Counted from the stretch's first letter, positions 45,828 through 54,002 are shown. The stretch: DNA of 64,000 nucleotides from Clostridia bacterium (GCA_017463025.1 JAFTPZ010000008.1:1-64000); one strand, 5' to 3'. Program-made: numbers and translations. The notes: generated by a model from the sequence alone, not told the origin.

Positions 45828-45897
45828 ATTCCATTTTAGGAATAAAAATCGTTGACATTCCCAAACAGGAATGATATAATTATTCCGTAATAGGAAT
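45828..45897. promoter_or_regulatory. Three ATTCC-N6-GGAAT operators between divergent HTH genes
   Basis: O1 45828-45843, O2 45857-45872 and O3 45882-45897 all read ATTCC, six bases, GGAAT with no mismatch. O2 lies in the spacer of the plus-strand promoter, O3 covers its start site, and O1 is next to the minus-strand -10 (ATTATA, 45823-45828). Confidence 0.85.
45852..45880 (+). promoter_or_regulatory. Promoter for the plus-strand HTH gene
   Basis: TTGACA (45852-45857), 17-base spacer, TATAAT (45875-45880). Confidence 0.85.
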
Positions 45898-45907
45898 GGA
45901 GGTGGGT

Positions 45908-46108
45908 ATGGAAGATAAAATCAAAACGGAAATGTTAGAAAAATTTATCAGAGAGAATAAATTATCAAAAAATCAATTTTGTAAAATGTGTAAAATCAGC
46001 CACGTAACTTTGCAAAAGATAATGACAAATAAGAGTAATTTTAGGATTAGCGCAATTTTTAGGATAGCAAGAGCTATGCAGATAGAAGTTTGGGAAATGT
46101 TTGATTAA
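45908..46108 (+). CDS. Small Cro-like HTH protein
   Basis: 66 residues. FIRENKLSKNQFCKMCKISHVTLQKIM and FRISAIFRIARAMQIEVWEMF give a Cro/C1-type HTH. ATG 45908 is taken because GGAGGTG is directly upstream. It is transcribed away from the XRE gene at 45601-45804. No phage structural genes are nearby, so this may be a remnant or a standalone switch. Confidence 0.8.
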   Translation: MEDKIKTEMLEKFIRENKLSKNQFCKMCKISHVTLQKIMTNKSNFRISAIFRIARAMQIEVWEMFD

Positions 46109-46179
46109 AAAAGTGTCGTTTCACACTTGCACCCAGATAAAACGTATAATAAAAAAAAGTATACGTGAGGTGTGTCAGA

Positions 46180-46677
46180 ATGGAAAACAGAAATTATCCG
46201 AACTTTGCAATGCTGTTTCCGCAACGTCCGCAAGCTTTTGCGCGGATCAAGGGGAACGGCAAAAATCTTGGTATTATCGGAATGGTACGCTTTTATCAAA
46301 CGGTATACGGCGTATTCGTAATCGCGGAGATCAAAGGCTTGCCCGATTCAAAGGGGCGTTGTGAAAGTCCCGTTTTCGGATTTCATATCCACGAGGGTTG
46401 TTGTTGCACAGGCAACGCCTCCGACGCGTTTGCAAGCGTAGGAAGTCATTACAATCCCTATAACTGTCCGCATCCGCGCCACGCAGGGGATATGCCGCCG
46501 CTGTTTGGCGCAAACGGCTACGCCTTTTCCGCGTTTTTAACGAATCGTTTCACGGTGAAAGAAATTATCGGCAAAACGGTGATCATACATTCTGCTCCCG
46601 ATGATTTCACGTCGCAACCGTCGGGTAATTCAGGAGAGAAGATCGCTTGTGGCGAGATCTTGGCGCAAGCGAGATAA
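46180..46677 (+). CDS. Cu/Zn superoxide dismutase-family protein, no signal peptide
   Basis: 165 residues. GFHIHEG and HAGDMPPLF give copper and zinc His/Asp ligands; GKTVIIHSAPDDF has the C-terminal His, and the active-site Arg region is near the end. The N-terminus (MENRNYPNFAML) is not a signal sequence, unusual because bacterial Cu/Zn SODs are mostly exported. Starting at ATG 46180 with AGGTG upstream. A second superoxide defence besides the superoxide reductase at 4 kb. Confidence 0.88.
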   Translation: MENRNYPNFAMLFPQRPQAFARIKGNGKNLGIIGMVRFYQTVYGVFVIAEIKGLPDSKGRCESPVFGFHIHEGCCCTGNASDAFASVGSHYNPYNCPHPRHAGDMPPLFGANGYAFSAFLTNRFTVKEIIGKTVIIHSAPDDFTSQPSGNSGEKIACGEILAQAR

Positions 46678-46710
46678 GCTTTCAGCTTCGTTTGTTGCAG
46701 GCATAAAAGG

Positions 46711-46736
46711 AAAAACAGGCGGTAAGCCTGTTTTTT
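46711..46736 (+). terminator. Terminator after the superoxide dismutase gene
   Basis: AAAACAGGC / GCCTGTTTT stem with T run. Confidence 0.88.
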
Positions 46737-46750
46737 ACTTTATACAGAGA

Positions 46751-46778
46751 ACAACCGCGAGTGGGAACTCGCGGTTGT
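46751..46778. repeat. Perfect hairpin next to the IS200 left end
   Basis: ACAACCGCGAGT-GGGA-ACTCGCGGTTGT, a 12-bp perfect stem. It shares CCGCGAGTGG with the terminator at 28685-28726 and lies just outside the IS left-end hairpin. Confidence 0.7.
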
Positions 46779-46854
46779 AAGTAACCACCAGCTATGCTGG
46801 TGGAAAATAGCTTTAGCTTCAAGCCTTGTCTTTACTATACAAAAAAGCTCCTTT

Positions 46855-46952
46855 GTGCTAAACTAAATGTACGACTCGCAACCGTACACAAGAAAGCATA
46901 AAGGAGGACATTGAATTGAAGAATCAAAACAACGACACATTTAGTTTAGCAC
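46855..46952 (+). promoter_or_regulatory. Inverted repeat enclosing the tnpA start region
   Basis: GTGCTAAACTAAATGT (46855-46870) is the exact complement of ACATTTAGTTTAGCAC (46937-46952). In mRNA the 16-bp stem would enclose the ribosome binding site (AAGGAGG, 46901-46907) and the start codon, a plausible translational block like those in other IS200 elements. Confidence 0.75.
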
Positions 46953-47422
46953 ACACAAGGTGGAAATGTCAATATCATATTGTATTCACGCCAAAATATC
47001 ATAGAAAAATAATTTATGGGGCATTGCGTGAAGAGATAGGAAAAATATTGAGAGAGCTTTGCGACAGAAAACAGATTGAAATCATAGAAGCGCACGCAAT
47101 GCCCGACCATATACATATGTTGTTGAGCATACCGCCGAATGAAAAAGTATCGGAGTTTATGGGATACCTAAAGGGCAAGAGTAGCATCATAATATTCGAG
47201 CGGTATGCACATATGAAATACAAAACGGGAAACAGACATTTTTGGAGTAGAGGGTATTATGTAAGCACGGTGGGCGGAAACAAGCAAGCCGTACAGAAGT
47301 ATATTCAAAACCAAGAAACCGAAGATTTGATTTCCAACCAAATCAGTATGGTAGAATATTACGACCAATTTAAGAAATGGTTGGAATCAAATTCACAAAA
47401 GAAAGATAAAAAGAAAAAGTAA
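46916..47422 (+). CDS. tnpA: IS200-type Y1 transposase TnpA
   Basis: 168 residues, TTG start eight bases after AAGGAGG. The HUH motif is PDHIHMLL and the catalytic Tyr is expected in the YYVSTVGGNKQAVQKYIQNQ segment. It cuts single-stranded DNA at the hairpin ends. It is somewhat longer than classic IS200 TnpA because of a Lys-rich tail. Base composition is AT-richer than its surroundings. Confidence 0.93.
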   Translation: MKNQNNDTFSLAHTRWKCQYHIVFTPKYHRKIIYGALREEIGKILRELCDRKQIEIIEAHAMPDHIHMLLSIPPNEKVSEFMGYLKGKSSIIIFERYAHMKYKTGNRHFWSRGYYVSTVGGNKQAVQKYIQNQETEDLISNQISMVEYYDQFKKWLESNSQKKDKKKK

Positions 47423-47539
47423 ATCACGGCTTGCTTGTATGCGGTAGGCGAGTTAGTGTGGCACTGGGGTGCCGTGCCAGTATTCACGCACTTTAGTGCG
47501 CAAAATAAAGCCCCCACTTTTAGTGGGGGATATTTACTG

Positions 47540-47610
47540 TGGCGCAGGCGGAGGGGGATTGGCTTTCGCCAAAGCGTCCTCGCTCAACGACTGCGCATAG
47601 AAAATCGACC
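47540..47610 (-). pseudogene. Duplicated, decayed tRNA-Ser 3' end
   Basis: TGGCGCAGGCGGAGGG (47540-47555) is identical to the 3' end (with CCA) of the intact tRNA-Ser at 47714-47729. Beyond it, GGCTTTC-CC-AA-CG and CCTCG blocks still resemble the tRNA's variable arm and beyond, with the T arm missing. Either a tRNA pseudogene or an attachment-site scar left by an element that used this tRNA. Confidence 0.5.
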
Positions 47611-47673
47611 GTTTCGTTTTTCGCTCATCGCGCGTCTCCCCGATAATGCGGGCTTTCGAGCGACACTCGCTTT
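47571..47673. repeat. Imperfect palindrome between IS200 and tRNA-Ser
   Basis: AAAGCG...CGCTC...GCGCAT (47571-47597) pairs with ATGCG...GAGCG...CGCTTT (47646-47673). Resembles in size and style the long palindromes at 4.3 and 30 kb, though sequence identity is low. Confidence 0.4.
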
Positions 47674-47678
47674 GTAAA

Positions 47679-47713
47679 AAATAAGGATAGACGCGGCGGT
47701 CTATCCTTATTTT
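47679..47713 (-). terminator. Terminator for tRNA-Ser
   Basis: AAATAAGGATAGAC / GTCTATCCTTATTT, 14-bp perfect stem directly after the CCA end of the tRNA in the minus direction. Confidence 0.88.
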
Positions 47714-47802
47714 TGGCGCAGGCGGAGGGATTCGAACCCCCGTGGGCTTTCACCCAAACGGTTTTCAAGACCGCCTCGTTATGACCGCTTCGATACGCCT
47801 GC
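47714..47802 (-). tRNA. tRNA-Ser (anticodon UGA)
   Basis: 89 bases including an encoded CCA. The acceptor stem GCAGGCG pairs with CGCCTGC; the anticodon stem-loop reads CGGTCTTGAAAACCG with TGA; a long variable arm (TTTGGGTGAAAGCCCA) marks a class II tRNA; the T arm has GGGTTCGAATCCC-like pairing. Its own promoter and terminator flank it. Confidence 0.95.
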
Positions 47803-47817
47803 ACGTTTACTTTTATT

Positions 47818-47846
47818 ATTATACCTGTTCCCTTAAAAAAAGTCAA
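47818..47846 (-). promoter_or_regulatory. Promoter for tRNA-Ser
   Basis: On the minus strand TTGACT (47846-47841) and TATAAT (47823-47818), 17-base spacer, 16 bases ahead of the tRNA. Confidence 0.8.
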
Positions 47847-48133
47847 TGGATTTTGCAGGTATTCTGAATAAAAAAGCCGCCGATCGCTCGACGACTTCTA
47901 TATTAAGCACGCTTACGAATGGGAAAAAACGGAGATGATATATCGGGGTTAATATCAAACAACCGCTTTTATACCGCCGCATTTATATCTGTGCTATAAT
48001 ATCTATATAATATTAAAAATGATATTTTGCATATTATACCACATATAAAATGGTATTGTCAACAATATAGAGGGTACAATCCTATGAATTTTTTATATTT
48101 ATCGTGTACAATATTATATATGAGGTGTAAAAA
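47847..48133. other. AT-rich intergenic stretch upstream of an XRE gene
   Basis: No gene is visible. It holds several TATAAT-like hexamers (47995-48010), the small dyad ATTG-TCAA-CAAT near 48055, two GTACAAT hexamers, and TATTAAAAATGATAT (48011-48025), which matches a motif at the SPFH promoter but for one base. Probably the regulatory region of the XRE gene at 48134. Confidence 0.5.
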
Positions 48134-48454
48134 ATGATTAGGGAAAATGGATTTGCCGAGAGATTGACGGCGTTGAGAATGCGAAAAGGGGTATCCGCTC
48201 GAAAAATGAGCTTGGATATTGCGCAAAATGAAAGCTATATCAATAATATAGAAAACGGGCACGGATTGCCGTCGTTGGCGGTGTTTTTCTATATCTGTGA
48301 TTATTTGCAGATCACGCCGAAGGATTTTTTCGACGAGGGAATGGATGATCCGCAAGCGCTTGGCGAGTTGTTCGAAGATATCAAAACGTTAAACGACGAG
48401 CAAATACAGTTATTGAAAGGTTTTGTAAAACAAATGAAAAAGACCGCGGATTAA
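48134..48454 (+). CDS. XRE-family transcriptional regulator
   Basis: 106 residues. The HTH is in the first 65 residues (ERLTALRMRKGVSARKMSLDI, then NESYINNIENGHGLPSLAVFFYICDYL); a short C-terminal helix (LFEDIKTLNDEQIQLLKGFVKQM) may dimerise. Such SinR-like proteins regulate nearby operons. It converges on the Arc/SPFH operon with a shared terminator, and a motif in its upstream region recurs at the SPFH promoter. Confidence 0.88.
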   Translation: MIRENGFAERLTALRMRKGVSARKMSLDIAQNESYINNIENGHGLPSLAVFFYICDYLQITPKDFFDEGMDDPQALGELFEDIKTLNDEQIQLLKGFVKQMKKTAD

Positions 48455-48470
48455 ACCGCGGTCTTTCCGT
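48439..48470. terminator. Terminator between XRE gene and Arc-like gene
   Basis: AAAGACCGCGG / CCGCGGTCTTT, 11-bp perfect stem overlapping the end of the XRE gene. Confidence 0.85.
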
Positions 48471-48674
48471 TTATTTAATATCAAGCTCGGGTGGTACGTC
48501 CATTTCATCCGAAACGTATTTGCCATTTTTCTTGCGTTGGCGTACGCACTCCGAAAGCAGGTATTCGATCTGTCCGTTCACCGAGCGGAAATCGTCCTCC
48601 GCCCACGCCGCGATCGCGTTGTAAAGCTTGGGAGAAAGCCGCAAGGGGACTTGTTTTTTCTGATTGTCGTTCAT
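48471..48674 (-). CDS. Arc/CopG-like ribbon-helix-helix protein
   Basis: 67 residues. [35 protein letters not shown] fits the ribbon-helix-helix fold (strand, helix, turn, helix). It lies 26 bases downstream of the SPFH gene on the same strand. No toxin gene is adjacent, so it is not assigned to a toxin-antitoxin pair; regulation of its own operon is a guess. Confidence 0.75.
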   Translation of the reverse strand: MNDNQKKQVPLRLSPKLYNAIAAWAEDDFRSVNGQIEYLLSECVRQRKKNGKYVSDEMDVPPELDIK

Positions 48675-48700
48675 ATCCGTTTACCTGCCTTAAAAATATG

Positions 48701-49729
48701 TCAATATAAATTGCCTGCATTCACCACGGGCTGTGCGTCGTGATTGCCGCAAAGTACCACGAGCAAATTAGAAACCATCGCCGCTTTACGCTCTTCGTCA
48801 AGCTGTACGAGTTGATTCTCGCTCAACCGTTCGAGCGCCATTTCCACCATACCCACCGCGCCGTCTACGATCATCTTTCGCGCGTCGATAATAGCGGACG
48901 CCTGTTGGCGTTGGAGCATTACCGCCGCAATTTCGGGCGCGTACGCAAGGTAGGTGATTCTCGCCTCGATCACTTCCAGTCCTGCCTCGTTTACACGCGT
49001 TTGAATCTCGTCGCGAATACGCGCCGCCACAAGCTCGCTCGATCCGCGGAGCGATCCGTCGTCTGCGATCCCGTCGCCCGTTGTGTCTACGTTGGGCGCG
49101 ACGTCGTAGGGGTATACCCGTACCACGTTGCGCAGCGCGCTGTCGCATTGTAAGGATAAGTACTCTTTATAATTGTCCACGTTAAACGCCGCTTTCGCCG
49201 TGTCTACCACGCGCCACATCACCGCAATACCGATCTCCACGGGATTGCCCAAGCAATCGTTGATCTTCTGACGGTTGTTGTTCAAGGTCATGATTTTGAG
49301 GGAAATTTTCTTGCTCGGCACTTCGAACGATATGTTCAGATCGGCGTTCACCGTCGGTTGCGCCTGCTTATGCGAAACGTCGCCGCTTTGGTTGAGCTTG
49401 GTCTGTGCCGCAGGGTTCACCGCCACACAGAACGGGTTGAGCGCATAAAAGCCCTCGCCCTTGATCGTGCCGATATATTTACCGAATAACGTCAGCACCA
49501 ACGCCTCCTTGGGTTTGAGTACGCGCAGTCCGACGAGAGGAATCCACGCTACGCACATGACCACGATGGAAATTGCCATCAAAGTACCGCCAAGCCAGTT
49601 GAGCCAAGGCGCTTCTTCGAGCGTAACGCCGCCGATAATAACGCCTGCGATCGCCGCGATCTCGATAAGTACGCAAACGATCAGGGTACGCATACCGTGC
49701 TTTTTGTTTTGCAATAAGATTTCTTCCAT
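48701..49729 (-). CDS. SPFH/Band 7-domain membrane protein
   Basis: 342 residues from ATG 49729. Two membrane helices near the N-terminus (residues 13-60) are followed by [25 protein letters not shown] and the SPFH domain with [10 protein letters not shown] and [35 protein letters not shown], the prohibitin/stomatin helix. SPFH proteins form membrane microdomain scaffolds. Its partner is the Arc-like protein. The start was chosen after a sigma-A promoter at 49761-49789. Confidence 0.9.
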   Translation of the reverse strand: MEEILLQNKKHGMRTLIVCVLIEIAAIAGVIIGGVTLEEAPWLNWLGGTLMAISIVVMCVAWIPLVGLRVLKPKEALVLTLFGKYIGTIKGEGFYALNPFCVAVNPAAQTKLNQSGDVSHKQAQPTVNADLNISFEVPSKKISLKIMTLNNNRQKINDCLGNPVEIGIAVMWRVVDTAKAAFNVDNYKEYLSLQCDSALRNVVRVYPYDVAPNVDTTGDGIADDGSLRGSSELVAARIRDEIQTRVNEAGLEVIEARITYLAYAPEIAAVMLQRQQASAIIDARKMIVDGAVGMVEMALERLSENQLVQLDEERKAAMVSNLLVVLCGNHDAQPVVNAGNLY

Positions 49730-49760
49730 AAAATTACCTCCATATGGATTTGATATTAAA

Positions 49761-49789
49761 ATGATATCATATTCCAAGGTGATTGTCAA
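49761..49789 (-). promoter_or_regulatory. Promoter for the SPFH-Arc operon
   Basis: Minus-strand TTGACA (49789-49784) and TATCAT (49766-49761), 17-base spacer. TATTAAAATGATAT (49754-49767) overlaps the -10 and nearly matches 48011-48025. Confidence 0.75.
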
Positions 49790-49820
49790 GGATTTTTCAG
49801 GAGGTTTGTAAAAAATTTTT

Positions 49821-51710
49821 TCAAAGCAAGGCTTCGTACTCGTTATATAGCTCGTCGAGGAGGGTTTTGATCTCTTCCAGACGGTTACATTTTTCGGTGA
49901 GGAGGGGGAAATTCGCCGTAACTTCGGGATCGGCGAGGGAGGCGTTAAGTTCGCTTTCTTCCGATTCGAGCGCGTTGATTTCCTTTTCTATTTGATTTAC
50001 GCGCGTGCGCTTGCGTGCGTCCGCCGCACGTTCTTCCTTACTGCGATAATTCCCCGTTTTTTGCTCGGTTTTTGTCGAAACGACGGGGGCAGGGTTGCGT
50101 TCAACGGTTTTTTGCGCGTTGTTTTTATAGGCGGTAAATTCGTCGTAAGAGCCGGTAAAGCAGGTGGCTTGTCCGTTTTCGAGTTCGAGTATTTTTCCTG
50201 CGAGCGCGCGGATAAAATACCGATCGTGTGAGACGAACAACAGTGTGCCGTCAAACGCTCGCAATGCCTCTTCGAGCGATTCGCGGGCGGGTAGATCGAG
50301 GTGGTTGGTCGGCTCGTCCAAAAACAGGGTGTTGCCGTGCTCGCATTCGAACACGGCGAGGGCGAGCTTGGCGCGCTCGCCGCCCGAAAGCAGACGTACT
50401 TTTTTATCCATGTCCTCCGCACCGAGCCCAGCCGCTGCGAGAATACTCCGCACGCGCGTTTGATCCCACGAAACGTGTCTGCCCCAAAGCTCGTAGAGTA
50501 CGGTATTTTCGGGATCGAGGTTGGCGTTTTCCTGATCGTAGCAGGCGATCTTGACGAACCGCCCGAATTTGATCGCTTGGTTTTTGTTTTTGACGAGTTC
50601 TTTGACGAGGGTGGATTTGCCTGTGCCGTTGTCGCCGACTACGGCGCACTTCTCTCCGCGAGTTAATGAAAAGCTCGCGTTTTCAAGCAGGACTTTTTCC
50701 CCGACCGCTAAACGCAAGCCGTCCACCTCCAACACCTTTTCATAAGACTTCTCGTTGAAAGTGAACGAAAAACGGGGCGGAGGGGGAGGGAGCAGGGGCT
50801 TTTCGATCAACTCCATTTTTTCAAGCGCTTTTCTGCGCGATTGCGCCATTTTCGTCGTGGACGCGCGCACGAGGTTGCGATCGACGTAGTCCTGCATATG
50901 CGCCCGTTCTTCCTGCTGTTTTTCGTATTCCTTGGTCAGCCGCGCCACCTTTTCCGCTTTTAAGATCTTGTATTTGGAATAGTTTCCCTTGAACACGGAC
51001 AGCTTTTTATGCTCGATCTCGTAAATCTGCGTAACGATCTTATCGAGGAAATACCGATCGTGCGATACGGTGAGTATCGCGCCTTTGAAAGCGGAAAGAT
51101 ACTCTTCCAGCCAAAACAGCGTTTTCATATCGAGGTGGTTGGTCGGCTCGTCGAGAATGAGCAGTTCGGGTTCTTCGAGGAGCAGTCTGCAAAGCTTTAA
51201 CCGCGTCTTTTCGCCGCCCGACATCGTGGAAATGCGTTGATGATATACGTTTTCAAAACCCATACCGTTCAAAACGGTGCGTATGCGCACGTCGAAGTGA
51301 TAGCTGTCGCGCGCGGCGATACGCTTATTGAGGGTTTCGTAGCGCGCGGAAAGGACGCGGTATTGAGGGGAATTTTCCTGCGTTTGCGAGATCTGCTTTT
51401 CTACCTCCCGAAGCGCGGCAAGATCGCGTATGTCGCTTTCGAATACGCTCTGCATTTCCTCGTAGACTTCTTTTTCCGAGTCGTAGCCGCCGTTCTGGGC
51501 AAGATAGCCGATACGAATACCGTTCTTTTTGAAAAGCGTGCCGCTTTCGTGTTCGAGTTCGCCGAGTATCAGGCGGATAAGGGTGGTCTTGCCCTCGCCG
51601 TTCGCGCCGATCAGTCCCACGCGTTCGCCTTCGTTCAACGCAAAAGAAACGCTCTCCAAAAGCGTTTCGCCCAAGAATCCGAAAGACATATTTTCGCTGG
51701 AAATCAACAT
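49821..51710 (-). CDS. ABC-F family ATPase
   Basis: 629 residues, two ATPase domains and no membrane segments. First domain: GANGEGKTT, STMSGGEKTRLKL, LDEPTNHLD; second: VGDNGTGKST, LLSGGERAKLAL, LDEPTNHLD. A P-site-tRNA-interaction-like linker lies between, and a coiled coil forms the C-terminus. ABC-F proteins act on the ribosome in translation or antibiotic protection. It most resembles the YdiF/Uup type. Resistance cannot be claimed from sequence. Confidence 0.93.
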   Translation of the reverse strand: MLISSENMSFGFLGETLLESVSFALNEGERVGLIGANGEGKTTLIRLILGELEHESGTLFKKNGIRIGYLAQNGGYDSEKEVYEEMQSVFESDIRDLAALREVEKQISQTQENSPQYRVLSARYETLNKRIAARDSYHFDVRIRTVLNGMGFENVYHQRISTMSGGEKTRLKLCRLLLEEPELLILDEPTNHLDMKTLFWLEEYLSAFKGAILTVSHDRYFLDKIVTQIYEIEHKKLSVFKGNYSKYKILKAEKVARLTKEYEKQQEERAHMQDYVDRNLVRASTTKMAQSRRKALEKMELIEKPLLPPPPPRFSFTFNEKSYEKVLEVDGLRLAVGEKVLLENASFSLTRGEKCAVVGDNGTGKSTLVKELVKNKNQAIKFGRFVKIACYDQENANLDPENTVLYELWGRHVSWDQTRVRSILAAAGLGAEDMDKKVRLLSGGERAKLALAVFECEHGNTLFLDEPTNHLDLPARESLEEALRAFDGTLLFVSHDRYFIRALAGKILELENGQATCFTGSYDEFTAYKNNAQKTVERNPAPVVSTKTEQKTGNYRSKEERAADARKRTRVNQIEKEINALESEESELNASLADPEVTANFPLLTEKCNRLEEIKTLLDELYNEYEALL

Positions 51711-51721
51711 AATAACACCGT

Positions 51722-51853
51722 ATGAAAAATAAAAAAATGATTTTGAAAAAGATACGCAAGGCAGAGGCGGAATTGGCGTTTGCCACGCCAGCCAAAGCCG
51801 CCAAGCTCACGAGCAAGATCGTGCGGCTCAAAGCCACCGTTTTCGACGATTAA
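51722..51853 (+). CDS. Possible 43-residue basic protein
   Basis: An open frame from ATG 51722 to TAA 51851 encodes a Lys/Ala-rich helical peptide with NKKMILKKIRKAEAELAF and a C-terminal VFDD. It has no good ribosome binding site and starts inside the region where the ABC-F promoter should be. It ends five bases before the convergent radical SAM gene. Plausible but unproven. Confidence 0.3.
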   Translation: MKNKKMILKKIRKAEAELAFATPAKAAKLTSKIVRLKATVFDD

Positions 51854-51857
51854 AAGA

Positions 51858-52730
51858 TTAAAAATCCCACTTCGGTATATAATCCGCGCCCGACGACTTG
51901 CGTTCTTGTAGAAATAAATTGGTAATACCCAGATCAAACGCCGTCTTTACGACCGTTTCGTATTCACGCGCGGTGATAGGGCGCGACAGCTCGGGAAAGT
52001 TTTCGATCTTGCCAAAGGGAGTGTATTGACTCATTAAACTCAAATACGCGTGTTTGGGGAGCTTGCGCGCAAACCATTTAAGCACGGCTTTGGAGTCGGA
52101 AACGCAGAGGGGCATCACGAGGTGGCGTACGATCAAGCCCGAAAGCATTTTGCCGTTTTCCGTCATTTTGAGCGGTTTTTGGGACATAAAGGCGATCGCC
52201 TCGCTCGCGACGTCGAAATAGTCGGGTTTGCCCAAATACCGCGAGGATAACGCGGAAGAATAAAATTTGATATCGGGCAGATAGATATCGATATATTCGT
52301 CGAGCATTTTCAGCGTTTCCACCTTGTCGTAGCCGCCCGTGTTATACACGATAGGGATATTCGGTCGATACAGCGCGAACGCCTCGGCGATATACGGTAT
52401 CACGTGCGAGGGGGTAACGAGGGAAATATTTTCCACGCCCGTATCTTCCAGCGTTTTGAAAATATCCGCAAGCTCGCGCGGCGTGATCGCCTTGCCCCGT
52501 TCGGCGCGTGAAACCTCGTAATTTTGACAGAACGCGCAACGCAGGTTGCAACCGCAAAAGAAGATCGTACCGCTTCCCTTTTCAAAGGAAATGCAGGGTT
52601 CTTCGAACGGGTGTGCGTAATATTTTGCGATTTTCAGCCCTGAAACGCCGCACGCCCCCACGCCCGTGAGGCGGTTTGCGCCGCATTCCACGGGACAGAG
52701 TTTGCAGTTTTGGAGCAAAGCGTCGTTCAT
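51858..52730 (-). CDS. Radical SAM protein, PflA-like
   Basis: 290 residues. The cluster motif [12 protein letters not shown] is at about residue 60, after a cysteine-rich N-terminus ([12 protein letters not shown]). [12 protein letters not shown] and [11 protein letters not shown] are the later strands of the partial barrel. It resembles pyruvate formate-lyase-activating enzyme homologues (PflX type) whose targets are unknown. The N-terminal cysteines may hold extra metal. Confidence 0.87.
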   Translation of the reverse strand: MNDALLQNCKLCPVECGANRLTGVGACGVSGLKIAKYYAHPFEEPCISFEKGSGTIFFCGCNLRCAFCQNYEVSRAERGKAITPRELADIFKTLEDTGVENISLVTPSHVIPYIAEAFALYRPNIPIVYNTGGYDKVETLKMLDEYIDIYLPDIKFYSSALSSRYLGKPDYFDVASEAIAFMSQKPLKMTENGKMLSGLIVRHLVMPLCVSDSKAVLKWFARKLPKHAYLSLMSQYTPFGKIENFPELSRPITAREYETVVKTAFDLGITNLFLQERKSSGADYIPKWDF

Positions 52731-52775
52731 AAGCTATATTATAACATAAACGGGGAAATTTTGCAAGATAATAAC

Positions 52776-52804
52776 TTGACAAATGCGGAAAAAAGCATTA
52801 TAAT
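52776..52804 (+). promoter_or_regulatory. Promoter for metK
   Basis: TTGACA (52776-52781), 17-base spacer, TATAAT (52799-52804). The leader is only about 25 bases, too short for a SAM riboswitch. Confidence 0.85.
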
Positions 52805-52835
52805 GAGTGGGATAACGAAAAAAGAGGACTTACAA

Positions 52836-54002
52836 GTGAAGAAATTTTTTACGAGTGAAAGCGTAACCGAGGGACATCCCGACAAGGTTTGCGATAATAT
52901 TTCCGACGGTATCTTGGACGCGATCCTGTCCGTCGATCCCAATGCGCGCGCGGCGATCGAGTGCGCGGCGGCATTCGACACCCTTTTGATTATGGGCGAG
53001 GTTACGACCACGGCAAACGTGAACTACGAGCAAAAGGCGCGCGAGATCATCAAAGAGATCGGCTACGATTTCGGTAGCTTTGCGTATGATAAATGCAAGA
53101 TCATTACGGCGATACACAGTCAGTCGCCCGATATTGCGATGGGCGTGGACGCGTCGCTCGAAAACAAAACGTCAAGCGAAAAGGACGAGGCGGCGCAGCT
53201 TGGCGCAGGCGATCAAGGTATGATGTTCGGGTACGCTTGCCGTGAAACGAAAGAGCTGATGCCCCTCACCCTTTCCCTTTCGCACAGGCTTGCCAAACGG
53301 CTCACGGACGTGCGCAAAAGCGGACTTTTGCCCTATCTTCGTCCGGACGGGAAAACGCAGGTTACGGTGGAATACGAGAACGGCGAAGCAAAACGCGTCG
53401 ATACCGTCGTCGTTTCCACGCAACACGACAAGGAAGTTTCGCAAGAGCGTATTCGCGAGGATATGAAAACATACGTAATCGACGAGATTATTCCCACCTC
53501 GTTTATGGACGAAAAGACGAAATTTTACATCAACCCCACGGGCAGATTCGAGATCGGCGGACCGGAGGGGGACAGCGGCTTGACGGGCAGAAAAATTATC
53601 GTGGACACCTACGGCGGCAGATGCGCGCACGTCGGCGGCGCATTTTCGGGGAAAGATCCCACGAAAGTGGATAGGAGCGCGGCGTATTTTTGTAGATATA
53701 TCGCGAAAAACCTCGTGGCGGCAGGGCTTGCCGACGAGGTGGAAATTCAAGTGGCGTACGCGATCGGCGTGGCGAATCCCGTTTCCGTGTTCGTAGACAG
53801 CCACGGTACGGGCAAGCTTTCGGACGAACGCCTTGCAAAGATCGTGAAAACGGAATTTGATTTAAGACCGTATGCGATTATTAAAACGCTCGATCTTCGT
53901 AAACCCGTGTTTAAAAAGACGGCGGCTTACGGACATTTCGGCTATAAAGGCTTTTCTTGGGAGCAGACGGATAGAGTGGAGGACTTGAAAAAGTATCTGT
54001 AA
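52836..54002 (+). CDS. metK: S-adenosylmethionine synthetase
   Basis: 388 residues from GTG 52836, preceded by [43 protein letters not shown] and [18 protein letters not shown] (in parts) are the substrate motifs. Makes SAM from methionine and ATP; supplies rlmN, rsmB, trmO and LuxS recycling. An upstream ATG-initiated extension would precede the promoter -10 and is rejected. Confidence 0.97.
   Translation: MKKFFTSESVTEGHPDKVCDNISDGILDAILSVDPNARAAIECAAAFDTLLIMGEVTTTANVNYEQKAREIIKEIGYDFGSFAYDKCKIITAIHSQSPDIAMGVDASLENKTSSEKDEAAQLGAGDQGMMFGYACRETKELMPLTLSLSHRLAKRLTDVRKSGLLPYLRPDGKTQVTVEYENGEAKRVDTVVVSTQHDKEVSQERIREDMKTYVIDEIIPTSFMDEKTKFYINPTGRFEIGGPEGDSGLTGRKIIVDTYGGRCAHVGGAFSGKDPTKVDRSAAYFCRYIAKNLVAAGLADEVEIQVAYAIGVANPVSVFVDSHGTGKLSDERLAKIVKTEFDLRPYAIIKTLDLRKPVFKKTAAYGHFGYKGFSWEQTDRVEDLKKYL

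Larger units (their letters stand above)
46785..47529 (+). mobile_element. IS200/IS605-family element carrying tnpA only
   Basis: Bounded by a left hairpin CCACCAGC-TAT-GCTGGTGG (46785-46803) and a right hairpin CCCCCAC-TTTTA-GTGGGGG (47511-47529), the subterminal structures that Y1 transposases recognise. There are no inverted terminal repeats or target duplications, as expected for the family. The exact ends may lie a few bases outside. No tnpB is present. Confidence 0.85.

Noticed and set aside
48471..48674. Toxin-antitoxin system
   Set aside because: The ribbon-helix-helix gene has no toxin partner; its neighbour is an SPFH protein.
45601..49729. Prophage or plasmid remnant
   Set aside because: Three small HTH genes and an IS occur, but no integrase, structural, replication or lysis genes.
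49821..51710. Antibiotic-resistance ABC-F gene
   Set aside because: Subfamily cannot be separated from housekeeping YdiF/Uup types by inspection.
52805..52835. SAM riboswitch before metK
   Set aside because: The promoter leaves only about 25 bases of leader, not enough for a riboswitch.
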